A stretch of 14,805 nt of DNA from CAYJAD01 sp964372165 (GTDB lineage Bacteria > Desulfobacterota > Desulfovibrionia > Desulfovibrionales > Desulfovibrionaceae): NCBI GenBank assembly GCA_964372165.1, contig CAYJPT010000051.1:1-14805 (forward strand). The letters run 5' to 3'. The notes below the pieces were generated by a model, which saw nothing but the letters and a program-made list of their open reading frames with translations, was not told where the DNA came from and did not search any database. A program made the position numbers and the translations under genes. Below are positions 7,172 to 13,775 of this stretch, piece by piece. The first letter of the stretch is position 1. The number at the start of each line of letters is the position of its first letter.

Positions 7172-8248
7172 ATGAATTACAATCTTTGGCTTACTGTTTA
7201 TTATAGAACTCTAGTAGATTTATCCGACCTTACAACTCTTTGCGAGGATATATCATGGGATATTTTTCATCCTTTTGAGCATGTTACGTATAATGCTTTT
7301 TATGGTATAGACTTTGCTCTTAAGCAATATGTTGGCATACCCCACGCATACCATTTAAAGGCTCATTACTCTCATATATCGCTAATGACCGAAGGTTGTA
7401 CATGGATTAAAGATTATAACGTTTTGCCAACCTTATTTACTTGGGCTCCATCACATGAAAAGGCTTATTCTAGAGTATGCAATAAACCTATGCACTCCAT
7501 TGGACCCATAATTCACTATGCTAAAAGTGCTTATACAGAAGAAAAAATTGCTGCTGAAAAAAAACGCCTTGGGCACAATGCTTTAGTATTCCCTGCGCAT
7601 TCAACGCATGCGATACCTGTATCTTTTGAGTTTGATTTGCTGTTAAAATCACTTGAAGAATTAAAAAAACATTTTGATTCAATCCGTATTTGTATTTATT
7701 GGAAAGACTACTTGCAAGGCCAACACGAGCCTTTTGTAAAAGCAGGCTATGAGTGTGTAACTGCAGGGCATATGTTTGATCCAAATTTTCTGCCACGCTT
7801 GAAGGCTTTACTGTCAGTTGCTGATCATACTATTAGTAATGCATTTGGAGCGTATATAGCATACGCAGTTTACATGCAAATCCCTCATTTACATCTACCG
7901 CAAAAACTTTTGCGTAATCAGAGCAATGATGCTGAAAAGGTAGGTAAGAAGTTGGGTATTAAAAAGCATAGGAAGAAAATTAATAATGTTCTGCAGCATT
8001 TTACTGACCTTACGCCCAAGGTTACACCAGGACAATATAAAATGTGTAACGAACATTTTGGTTATGATTATGTACGCACACCGAATGAGTTACTAGAGTT
8101 AATATATCAGGCCGAAGATGTATATAAAGCTTCAGGCAGGCTGCTAGGCGAAGAAATATTGCCAGAAGATATTATAGATGATGATCTAACAATTTGGAAA
8201 GAGATGTTGTTGAAGATGCGCAAAGTGAGTAAAGCGATATTTTTGTAG
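7172..8248 (+). CDS. GT-B-like protein, putative glycosyltransferase of the surface-glycan locus
   Basis: The 358-aa soluble protein has no family I can name with confidence. It has the feel of a GT-B-fold transferase such as those in CMP-nonulosonate or glycerophosphate-transfer loci. An N-terminal segment runs up to GIPHAYHLKAHYSH (55-68). LPTLFTWAPSHEKAYSR (85-101) and SIGPIIHYA (109-117) follow, then ALVFPAHSTH (137-146) at what would be the second Rossmann domain. A late donor-site-like stretch is SVADHTISNAFGAYIAYAVY (215-234), followed by IPHLHLP, the region where GT-B enzymes have Asn/Gly-rich loops. The start at 7172 is chosen because GGAG sits 7 nt upstream; the ATG at 7124 has none. 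Its 3' end looks truncated by a frameshift (see the 8233-8520 remnant). Transfer of Pse or a related sugar is plausible but inferred only from location. Confidence 0.6.
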   Translation: MNYNLWLTVYYRTLVDLSDLTTLCEDISWDIFHPFEHVTYNAFYGIDFALKQYVGIPHAYHLKAHYSHISLMTEGCTWIKDYNVLPTLFTWAPSHEKAYSRVCNKPMHSIGPIIHYAKSAYTEEKIAAEKKRLGHNALVFPAHSTHAIPVSFEFDLLLKSLEELKKHFDSIRICIYWKDYLQGQHEPFVKAGYECVTAGHMFDPNFLPRLKALLSVADHTISNAFGAYIAYAVYMQIPHLHLPQKLLRNQSNDAEKVGKKLGIKKHRKKINNVLQHFTDLTPKVTPGQYKMCNEHFGYDYVRTPNELLELIYQAEDVYKASGRLLGEEILPEDIIDDDLTIWKEMLLKMRKVSKAIFL

Positions 8249-8520
8249 TAGAAAGTCAAGAAACTACTGAAGCTAAGTCTACTGTAAAAACAAATCAAAA
8301 TTTTGATGAAGAATGCAAAGAGCAAACCGTCAATCAAATTCAGTTAGATAGTGTAGTCAAATGCGCCTTTTGGGTTTTCTCTGCGTCAGATTTGTCTAGC
8401 GTTTTCGGTCATGTATGTCTCTATACACTCCGTCAAAGCTCGTTCATATTCCTTGATAAAACTCAAAAATGTGCAATTTGACGACACTATCTAGATAATT
8501 CAATAAAATCCACAAAGTAA
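8233..8520 (+). pseudogene. Probable frameshifted, interrupted 3' tail of the GT-B-like gene
   Basis: Immediately past the gene's last codons the frame one base back (-1) reads as ordinary polar protein for 38 codons (SDIFVVESQETTEAK..., ending ...NQIQL at 8346). Adding one A to the AAA at 8231-8233 would join the frames. The tail is then interrupted by the MITE-like element. If that element and one TA copy are removed, the frame continues D-N-S-I-K-S-T-K and stops at TAA 8518-8520. The reconstructed tail is about 46 residues. A sequencing error at the A-run, or ribosomal -1 slippage near TTTTT (8240-8244), are alternatives. Confidence 0.45.
8345..8493. mobile_element. MITE-like element with TA flanks
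   Basis: The ends are imperfect inverted repeats of about 27 bp. TAGATAGTGTAGTCAAATGC at 8345-8364 matches the reverse complement of the segment ending at 8493, which begins TAGATAGTGTCGTCAAATTG. The likely element is 8347-8491 (145 bp) with duplicated TA at 8345-8346 and 8492-8493, the target-site pattern of IS630/Tc1-mariner-type transposases. No transposase is encoded. Removing it restores a continuous reading frame across the site. An open frame from the left runs through the element and ends at TGA 8479-8481 inside the right repeat. Confidence 0.6.
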
Positions 8521-8815
8521 ATTAGCAAAATGTTGAACAAGGAATTATTGCAAAACTACAAAGATTGTTTGTTAAGTGATGCCTACTTTAAGGCTTAATT
8601 TGCTGCTTATGTAAGGTTTTTTGGGTGATGATGCCTATGTTAAGGGTCCTGCACAATTACTTTTTCAGTATAATTTGATAAAAATTGTAAAAAAGTTTAC
8701 AAAAAATTTACAGTGTAGGATTAAACAGCAAAAAAATCAATCACTTACATTGCTCTCTATATCCGTAAGGTTCGTCCCTCGCCTAATGGATACGTCTTCG
8801 CCGCTCTTCGGGTAG

Positions 8816-8895
8816 TACTCTTGATTTATCGGTTGCATTGACTGCTGTCAACGCTTCATAAGACTACGCACAATGAATTGTGCTGGAGTCCTATG
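8816..8895. repeat. Core-plus-hairpin repeat, copy A
   Basis: TACTCTTGATTTATCGG at 8816-8832 is followed by a hairpin at 8835-8854 (TTGAC-TGCT-GTCAA core). A longer hairpin at 8857-8895 has the centre GCACAATGAATTGTGC and outer arms CATA-AGACT / AGTCC-TATG. The 17-nt core is found again, inverted, at 10684-10700. The AATGAATT-centred hairpin is found again near 10572 (direct) and 10701 (inverted). Confidence 0.6.
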
Positions 8896-8968
8896 TTTTA
8901 ATTTCTGCGTAAGTAATAGGCACTAAAAAAAACATAGTAAACATTTAACATAATATTTTTTTAATACT

Positions 8969-10339
8969 CTATAAATACTTTAGGTAGCCTTGCGCAAATA
9001 CGAATAGAATTACAAACGGTAAGATGTATGTAAGATAAAAGCGTAAATAGTTAGGAAATTTTTTCCCTTTACCAGCGTTTGCTTCTTGTAAGAAATTGTC
9101 ATATCCCCAGCCATAGCGTGAGGTGCAAAAAATTAGCATAGCCAATGAACCAAGGGGCAAGAGGTTTTGGCTTACGATAAAATCTTCAAGGTCTAAAATG
9201 TTTGTTCCTTTACCAAGAGGTTCAAATTCTGACCAAAGATTAAAGCCTAATATGCAAGGCAATATACCAATGCTTAAAATGATAAAAGTACACAAAATAC
9301 TTTTTTGTCTTGACATACCATATACATCCATAGGGTAAGCAATAATACTTTCAACAACTGCAATAACTGTAGTAAGTGCGGCACATGCCATAAAAATAAA
9401 GAATAATAGACCCCAAAAAGCACCACCGGCCATACTATTAAAAATATTTGGTAGGGTAATAAATATAAGAGCAGGGCCGGCATTTGGCTCAATACCAAAT
9501 GTAAAACATGCCGGAAAAATAATGATGCCAGCCATAAGCGCAACAAAGGTATCAAGTCCAATTATAAAACTTGCTTCGCTTGTAAGTGATTGTTGTTTAT
9601 TAATATAACTTCCAAAAATCATCATAGAACCAATACCTACACTAATAGTGAAAAAAGCTTGATTCATGGCGTCATTTATGAGGTTTAAAAAACCAGCTTG
9701 CCTTGCACGTTCAAAGTCAGGCGCAAGGTAAAAAGAAAGCCCCTCACCTGCACCGGAAAGAGTTAATGAGTGAATTGCTAAAATAACAAGTAATGCTAAT
9801 AAACCAAGCATTAGTATTTTTACAATGCGCTCAACACCTTTTTGTACACCAAGCAAGCAAGTACCAAGCCCTAGAACCATTACAAGCAGTGACCAGCCAT
9901 ACATAGGTAATGGGCTTGCTAACATGTTACCAAAAAATTGACCAACTTCTGGTGGTGTAAGTGTACTTAAAGCACCAGTTGCAGAATAATAACAGTATGC
10001 TACAAGCCAGCTTGACACAGGAATATAAAAGAGCATTAAGGTTAATGGGCCAAGGCCACCAATAATTCCAAGTTTATGCCATTTGCTACCTGGTTTTTCT
10101 AAAGTTGCAAAAGCTAAACCCCAGCTTTTTTGGGCACTGCGTCCAATGGAAAACTCCATAATTAAAATGGGTAATCCTACAGCTATAAGAAAAAAGAAGT
10201 AAGCTGCAAGAAAAATCAAACCACCATATTGACCGGCAATAAATGGAAAACGCCAAACATTACCAAGCCCAATGGCACACCCAGCTGAAAGAAGTAAAAA
10301 ACCAAGTCGTGAAGTAAGCTGCTCTCTCGAAATACTCAT
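8969..10339 (-). CDS. Sodium-dependent transporter, NSS/SNF family
   Basis: The 456-aa inner-membrane symporter belongs to the neurotransmitter:sodium symporter family. Bacterial members take up amino acids such as tryptophan, leucine or tyrosine with Na+. The N-terminal signature SRLGFLLLSAGCAIGLGNVWRFP spans about residues 10-32 and includes the unwound TM1 Na+/substrate site (GCAIGLGNVWRFP). GGLIFLAAYFFFLIAVGLPILIMEF (TM2) and the conserved GRSAQKSWG loop follow. Hydrophobic segments continue to the C-terminus, about 11 in all, as in many prokaryotic NSS proteins. TM6-like NQAFFTISVGIGSMMIFGSY is intact. TAAGG lies 7 nt before the ATG. The gene stands alone on the minus strand between two plus-strand loci and has no obvious functional link to them. 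Its leader carries a perfect hairpin (10359-10381). The substrate cannot be read from sequence. Confidence 0.93.
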   Translation of the reverse strand: MSISREQLTSRLGFLLLSAGCAIGLGNVWRFPFIAGQYGGLIFLAAYFFFLIAVGLPILIMEFSIGRSAQKSWGLAFATLEKPGSKWHKLGIIGGLGPLTLMLFYIPVSSWLVAYCYYSATGALSTLTPPEVGQFFGNMLASPLPMYGWSLLVMVLGLGTCLLGVQKGVERIVKILMLGLLALLVILAIHSLTLSGAGEGLSFYLAPDFERARQAGFLNLINDAMNQAFFTISVGIGSMMIFGSYINKQQSLTSEASFIIGLDTFVALMAGIIIFPACFTFGIEPNAGPALIFITLPNIFNSMAGGAFWGLLFFIFMACAALTTVIAVVESIIAYPMDVYGMSRQKSILCTFIILSIGILPCILGFNLWSEFEPLGKGTNILDLEDFIVSQNLLPLGSLAMLIFCTSRYGWGYDNFLQEANAGKGKKFPNYLRFYLTYILPFVILFVFAQGYLKYL

Positions 10340-10358
10340 AATTTACCTTATTCAACTA

Positions 10359-10381
10359 AGCTACTATTGACAATAGTAGCT
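10359..10381 (-). promoter_or_regulatory. Perfect hairpin in the transporter leader
   Basis: AGCTACTATT (10359-10368) and AATAGTAGCT (10372-10381) form a perfect 10-bp inverted repeat with a 3-nt centre. It lies 20 nt upstream of the NSS start codon and just ahead of its ribosome binding site. It could be an operator, or an mRNA hairpin affecting translation or stability. There is no T-run making it a terminator. Confidence 0.5.
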
Positions 10382-10433
10382 GAAGATTTTGCTATTTTTA
10401 ATAGAAAAAATTAAATATTTGCCAAAAATAAAA

Positions 10434-10463
10434 TTTATATATTATTAATTGATATATTGTAAA
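10434..10463 (-). promoter_or_regulatory. Candidate promoter of the transporter gene
   Basis: On the minus strand TTTACA (10463-10458) and TATAAA (10439-10434) are spaced by 18 nt, placing transcription start near 10427. An inverted repeat AAATATTAC/GTAATATTT (10461-10469 with 10484-10492) abuts the -35 and could be an operator. The whole stretch is AT-rich, so chance matches are likely. Confidence 0.3.
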
Positions 10464-10571
10464 TATTACCGTATGTTAATACTGTAATATTTCAAAATTA
10501 TAAGCTTAGTAAGCTTATTCCGTCAAGCTATTGTTTTTGTGGCTCTGCATAAGTGTGTATTTCAAAGCACT

Positions 10572-10596
10572 GCACAATGAATTGTACGGTAGTCTT
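10572..10596. repeat. AATGAATT-centred hairpin, copy B
   Basis: GCACAATGAATTGTAC at 10572-10587, followed by GGTAGTCTTA, matches copy A (8868-8883 and its right flank, GCACAATGAATTGTGC then TGGAGTCCTA) in direct orientation. The stem has one mismatch here. Confidence 0.5.
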
Positions 10597-10598
10597 AA

Positions 10599-10860
10599 AA
10601 TTTCAAGAAATTACTTCACGTGTATAGTATTTTAAGTTGACATTAGTGATGTCAACTCAGAGTGCTGACAAAGTCAGCACGATCCGATAAATCAAGAGTA
10701 GGCGCAATTCATTTGCGCCGTTAAACGAATGATTTTCGTGCCTTACTGCCAAGGCAGCTTGTCTGCCTTAGGCGGCACAAACGCCTGAAAGGGGGTTTGT
10801 CATCAGTCTGCGTGCTGACTTTGTCAGCACTCTGAGTAATTTCATCTGAAATTACTATAC
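10599..10860. repeat. Hairpin array with a 26-bp enclosing inverted repeat
   Basis: Perfect inverted repeats follow each other: 10599-10612 (6 bp), 10636-10656 (8 bp, GTTGACAT/ATGTCAAC), 10662-10680 (8 bp, GTGCTGAC/GTCAGCAC), 10701-10719 (7 bp, GGCGCAA/TTGCGCC) and 10725-10739 (5 bp). Next come 10748-10773 (AAGGCAG/CTGCCTT plus GCC/GGC with one bulge), 10812-10830 (8 bp) and 10836-10855 (9 bp, GTAATTTCA/TGAAATTAC). The segment 10656-10681 recurs exactly, inverted, at 10811-10836. GTATAGT (10622-10628) pairs with ACTATAC (10854-10860) outside it. Alternatives are a mobile-element end array, a REP-like cluster or a structured RNA. Confidence 0.7.
10684..10719. repeat. Core-plus-hairpin repeat, copy C (inverted)
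   Basis: CCGATAAATCAAGAGTA (10684-10700) is the exact reverse complement of the 17-nt core at 8816-8832. It is flanked on one side by the 8-bp hairpin at 10662-10680 and on the other by GGCGCAATTCATTTGCGCC (10701-10719). In both copies the same side of the core carries a GAC/GTC-type hairpin. Confidence 0.6.
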
Positions 10861-10959
10861 TTACTGCAAATTAATTTGAATATTACATCTTAATGCTCAA
10901 TTTATTATGCAAATGTGTTTTTCTTTGTTTTTAGAATGATAAATTACAGCAAAATTTTC

Positions 10960-10965
10960 TATAAT
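10960..10965 (+). promoter_or_regulatory. Candidate -10 box for the radical SAM gene
   Basis: A perfect TATAAT lies 119 nt before the start codon of the radical SAM gene. No good -35 is visible at 16-18 nt spacing, so the call is weak. Confidence 0.3.
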
Positions 10966-11084
10966 ATGCTTGCTTCCTTTTCCCAATTGAGCTATTTTAA
11001 AAATCGGATTGATAGGTCTAATTTGTTTCCAAGTCAATGGGGTAACTTTCAAACAAAACTTTAACTGTACTTTTAGGTTACGCT

Positions 11085-12089
11085 ATGCAACAAATATACA
11101 AAAAAATTCCTGAATCATTTAAACAAAATATTGGAAAACAGGCAGACCAATTTGCAACAGCCGATGAAATTGCTATATCTCACGACTGGCAAAAACATTA
11201 CACCACTGATAACCACAGACGTGGGTATATTGAGGTTGGCAATTTAACAGATTTTTGGATTCATACTGGTACTAAGTGCAATTTACGATGCCCAACCTGC
11301 TTTGAAGGCGCAAGCATCACATCAAAGCGCATTGAAGCAATCACCTTAGAAGAAGCAAAACCAATAATATTAGAAGCTGCAAAACTTGGAGTGCAAACAT
11401 TTTGCTTTACTGGTGGAGAACCTTTTATAAATAAAGACTTTATTAATATACTATCCTTTGCCTTAGACCATGCCCCTTGCCGTGTTTTAACCAATGCAAC
11501 AGAACCTATTGAGAAATATTTTACACAATTGGAAAGCTTTAACCAAAAAGCTCATAAACTATATCTTCGTGCAAGTATTGATTATCCTAATGAAAGAAGG
11601 CATGATTCCGCACGAGGCAAGGGCAGCTTTCAACGCACCTTCACAAATTGTAAAAAATTAAACCAGATGGGTCACACCATATCCATTGCAAGGCGCATGG
11701 ATACAGATGAAGATTCACTTAAAATGAATCAAACATTTCAACCTTTTTTTGAACAATTCTCACTACCACTAAATACAAATATAGTAGCTTTCCCTGACTT
11801 ATCATTCTCTGAATCAAGCAATAAAAATCCTGAAATAACAGAATCATGCATGACAAAATATAAAACAAAGCAAGAACGTGATGCTTTTATGTGTTGCCAT
11901 AGTTTAATGCTTGTCAAAAAAAATAATAATTTATGCTTTTATCCTTGCACCTTAGTTAATGATGATGATTCATATATTCTTGGAAATAGCTTAAATGAAG
12001 CACGCGAGAAAAATAAAATTCTTTTGCGTCACCCTCGTTGCTTTGCATGTTTTGCGCATGGCACTTCATGTGCGGAGGCATCTGTTTAA
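11085..12089 (+). CDS. Radical SAM protein with Cys-rich SPASM-like C-terminus
   Basis: The 334-aa enzyme uses a [4Fe-4S] cluster and SAM for radical chemistry. CNLRCPTC gives cluster cysteines C65, C69 and C72. FTGGEPF (108-114) is the SAM-binding GGEP motif, and VLTNAT (134-139) is a typical β-strand of the partial TIM barrel. The C-terminal region holds C255, C270, C271, C284, C288, C319, C322 and C329, including CFYPC and a final CFACFAHGTSC, suggesting auxiliary Fe-S clusters. An N-terminal extension of about 60 residues precedes the core. The next genes are a TIGR04282/TIGR04283-type fusion and an MTA phosphorylase-family gene. The TIGR models for those transferases were described as rSAM-associated, so the three may share a pathway. 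The substrate is unknown. The ribosome binding site is weak (AGG-like). Confidence 0.87.
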   Translation: MQQIYKKIPESFKQNIGKQADQFATADEIAISHDWQKHYTTDNHRRGYIEVGNLTDFWIHTGTKCNLRCPTCFEGASITSKRIEAITLEEAKPIILEAAKLGVQTFCFTGGEPFINKDFINILSFALDHAPCRVLTNATEPIEKYFTQLESFNQKAHKLYLRASIDYPNERRHDSARGKGSFQRTFTNCKKLNQMGHTISIARRMDTDEDSLKMNQTFQPFFEQFSLPLNTNIVAFPDLSFSESSNKNPEITESCMTKYKTKQERDAFMCCHSLMLVKKNNNLCFYPCTLVNDDDSYILGNSLNEAREKNKILLRHPRCFACFAHGTSCAEASV

Positions 12090-12091
12090 TC

Positions 12092-12117
12092 GAAGCTTGG
12101 TAACACGCTTTTTTTTG
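12092..12117 (+). terminator. Intrinsic terminator after the radical SAM gene
   Basis: A hairpin AAGC-T-TG [GTAA] CA-C-GCTT (12093-12110), with one T/C mismatch and a GNRA-type loop, is followed by a T-run to 12117. It begins 3 nt after the stop codon. The opening TTAATCGAAGCTT (12086-12098) recurs at 14661-14673 after the phosphorylase gene. Confidence 0.6.
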
Positions 12118-12261
12118 ATGTTAAAAAGGCTGACTGACTCCAAATATCCCTTTGTGGAACGCAATGAGCAAGTCCTGGTTCATTTTATGCCAAGCGAACT
12201 TTTTAATCAGTCAGCACATAAAAAACAGCCTAATTGCCAAAAAGTGCAAAAAGCCGTATAG
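12118..12261 (+). other. Short reading frame or palindromic element of unknown nature
   Basis: ATG 12118 opens a 47-codon frame (MLKRLTDSKYPFVERNEQ...) ending at TAG 12259-12261. Its composition is protein-like, but it has no ribosome binding site and starts directly at the terminator T-run. The same DNA has a 9-bp inverted repeat GCTGACTGA (12129-12137) / TCAGTCAGC (12207-12215), so it may be a small repeat element. I do not recognise the product. Confidence 0.25.
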
Positions 12262-12309
12262 TTTATTTTGTTTATGACAACTTTGTATGGACTAATTTGC
12301 ACGTTTAAT

Positions 12310-12338
12310 TTGACTATAATAGTCTACTAATATATTTT
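12310..12338 (+). promoter_or_regulatory. Promoter for the transferase-phosphorylase pair
   Basis: TTGACT (12310-12315), a 17-nt spacer and TATTTT (12333-12338) lie 24 nt before the start codon of the fusion gene. This follows the terminator at 12092-12117, which supports a separate transcript for the two downstream genes. Confidence 0.45.
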
Positions 12339-12362
12339 CGGCGCTAATCACTTAAAGTATTT

Positions 12363-13775
12363 ATGAATCAATCCTTGCAAAGTATAATTATACTTATGAC
12401 CCGTTTCCCCCATGAAGGAAAGGTTAAAACTCGTCTTGTTCCAACATATGGAGCAAAAGGTGCTTGTGATTTGCATAATACTATGACTAAATTCGCGCTA
12501 AATGAATGTTTAAGCGTTGGGCATGTTCAAGTGCACTATCTAGAAAGCAATGCAAAAGACATGTATAATTGGCTTGGTTCAGTTAGCAAAGCTCATCAAA
12601 ATGATCATTCTTTAGAATTTATCCCTCAAAGCCTTGGAGATTTGGGTGATAAAATGTTTTCGGCAATAAGTCATGCTTTTCATAGTATCCTAAATGCAAC
12701 TAAACACAATCTATCACGTCAAAAAGTAATTCTAATCGGCAGTGACTGCCCAAATAATCGTAGAGATAATTTACAGTTGGCTCTAGATTCGCTTGATGAG
12801 CATGATTGTGTTATAGGTCCAAGCAATGATGGTGGCTACTACCTTATTGGATTTGCAAGTAACGCGCAAAATGCGAAAGAGTTAAATTTTTTTTTGCAAC
12901 AAGTCATGCAGCCAGTTTTTCAAAATATTGATTGGGGAACAGAGTCTGTTTTCGCGCAAAGTATAAAAAAAATTACCAACCAAAGCTTAAAATACTCTTC
13001 ACTTCAAGCTTTAAGCGATGTAGACACATACTTTGATGTTCCTGAAAAAATTTCTGTTATCATCCCTACTTTAAATGAAGAAAAAAATATTAAAGAGCTT
13101 TTTGCTACCTTACCACCTGCCTTCAATTTTGAAGTTATAGTATCTGATGCGCACAGTCATGACAAAACATGTGATATTGCAAGCTTTTACAGCGCAACAT
13201 GCATACAGTCGGCAGCTGGACGCTCACAGCAAATTCAAAATGCAATAAGCAAAACCACTGGTAATATTTTGTTATTTTTGCATGCTGACAGTTCTTTGCC
13301 TGCAAAATGGGACATAAAAATTCGACATATTCTTGCCGATAAAAATTGTAGTTTAGGATATTTTACCTTTGGTATAAAAGAATACTTTTGGACTCGCCCA
13401 ATTATTGAATGGGGTGTAAAGTTTCGCTGCAAATATTTTAAGTTACCATTTGGCGATCAAGGATTATTTGTGCGTAAAAGTGATTTTCTAAAATGGGATT
13501 TACAGCAAGTGCCTATTCTGGAAGATGTTTTTTTGGTTAAGTGTGCGCAAAAATATGGGAAGATATTACCTATTGATGATAAACTCCTAACTTCTGGACG
13601 GCGTTGGTTTAAGTATGGTTTTATCCGCACAACGGTTATGAACGCAAGCGTTCTTTTTTGCTCCAAATTGGGTATGAATTTGGAGGATATTAAACAAGCA
13701 TATTGGCAAGGGCAAAACCCCATCAAGTTTTATATACAAAAAAAATTAAATATAGTAGAGGATCATAATGCCTAA
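12363..13775 (+). CDS. Fusion of DUF2064/TIGR04282-type and GT2/TIGR04283-type transferases
   Basis: The 470-aa protein joins two domains usually encoded by neighbouring genes. Residues 1-226 are a CofC-like nucleotidyl/glycosyl transferase (DUF2064). They carry GKVKTRLVP (19-27), LGDLGDKM (91-98), GSDCP (126-130), NDGGYYLIG (155-163) and SDVDTYFDV (218-226). Residues from about 229 form a GT2 family A domain with ISVIIPTLNEEKNI (230-243), VIVSDAHSHDKT (258-269), GRSQQIQNA (286-294), LLFLHADSSLP (303-313), FGDQGLFVRKSDF (363-375), LEDVFL (386-391) and TSGRRWFKYGFIRT (410-423). The usual D-G-G/A-S motif reads D-A-H-S. TIGR04282 and TIGR04283 are rSAM-associated transferases, and later annotation linked TIGR04283 to arsenosugar biosynthesis. 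No arsM or typical arsS is visible here, so that name should not be assumed. The gene overlaps the next by 8 nt. Confidence 0.87.
   Translation: MNQSLQSIIILMTRFPHEGKVKTRLVPTYGAKGACDLHNTMTKFALNECLSVGHVQVHYLESNAKDMYNWLGSVSKAHQNDHSLEFIPQSLGDLGDKMFSAISHAFHSILNATKHNLSRQKVILIGSDCPNNRRDNLQLALDSLDEHDCVIGPSNDGGYYLIGFASNAQNAKELNFFLQQVMQPVFQNIDWGTESVFAQSIKKITNQSLKYSSLQALSDVDTYFDVPEKISVIIPTLNEEKNIKELFATLPPAFNFEVIVSDAHSHDKTCDIASFYSATCIQSAAGRSQQIQNAISKTTGNILLFLHADSSLPAKWDIKIRHILADKNCSLGYFTFGIKEYFWTRPIIEWGVKFRCKYFKLPFGDQGLFVRKSDFLKWDLQQVPILEDVFLVKCAQKYGKILPIDDKLLTSGRRWFKYGFIRTTVMNASVLFCSKLGMNLEDIKQAYWQGQNPIKFYIQKKLNIVEDHNA

Larger units (their letters stand above)
8249..8968. other. Long intergenic region with remnants and palindromic repeats
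   Basis: These 720 nt lie between the convergent GT-B-like gene and the transporter gene. In order they hold the frameshifted tail and MITE (to 8520), about 230 nt of AT-rich DNA with only short unconvincing reading frames, and a visibly G+C-richer block from about 8760 to 8890. That block contains the 17-nt core and two hairpins. The region ends in an A/T-rich run before the transporter stop. A weak inverted repeat (8891-8899 with 8929-8937) could contribute to transcript ending, but no classical terminator is obvious. Confidence 0.5.
10340..11084. other. Long divergent intergenic region rich in palindromes
   Basis: The 745 nt between the divergent transporter and radical SAM genes hold no credible gene. 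Up to about 10520 it is AT-rich and has promoter-like and operator-like inverted repeats, including a 9-bp palindrome ATAAGCTTA-G-TAAGCTTAT at 10500-10518. From about 10570 to 10860 it is a dense run of hairpins and visibly G+C-richer. From 10861 to 11084 it is again AT-rich and has a possible promoter for the radical SAM gene. Confidence 0.6.

Noticed and set aside
8621..8815. 64-codon open frame in the intergenic region
   Set aside because: It has no ribosome binding site, an implausible composition in its second half, and runs into the repeat block; it looks like chance.
9123..9561. Open frames overlapping the NSS transporter on both strands
   Set aside because: They are shadows of a clear NSS gene and have no independent start signals or motifs.
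10599..10860. Hairpin array as a CRISPR array or tRNA cluster
   Set aside because: There are no regularly spaced identical direct repeats and no cloverleaf with a CCA-type end; the palindromes differ from one another.
11995..12117. Open frame beginning inside the radical SAM gene and running past its stop
   Set aside because: The part inside the gene is an out-of-frame shadow of the Cys-rich C-terminus. Only the portion after 12118 is kept as uncertain.
12315..12320. TATAAT as the -10 of the fusion gene
   Set aside because: No -35 is visible upstream at the right spacing, whereas TTGACT with a 17-nt spacer to TATTTT overlaps it and fits better.
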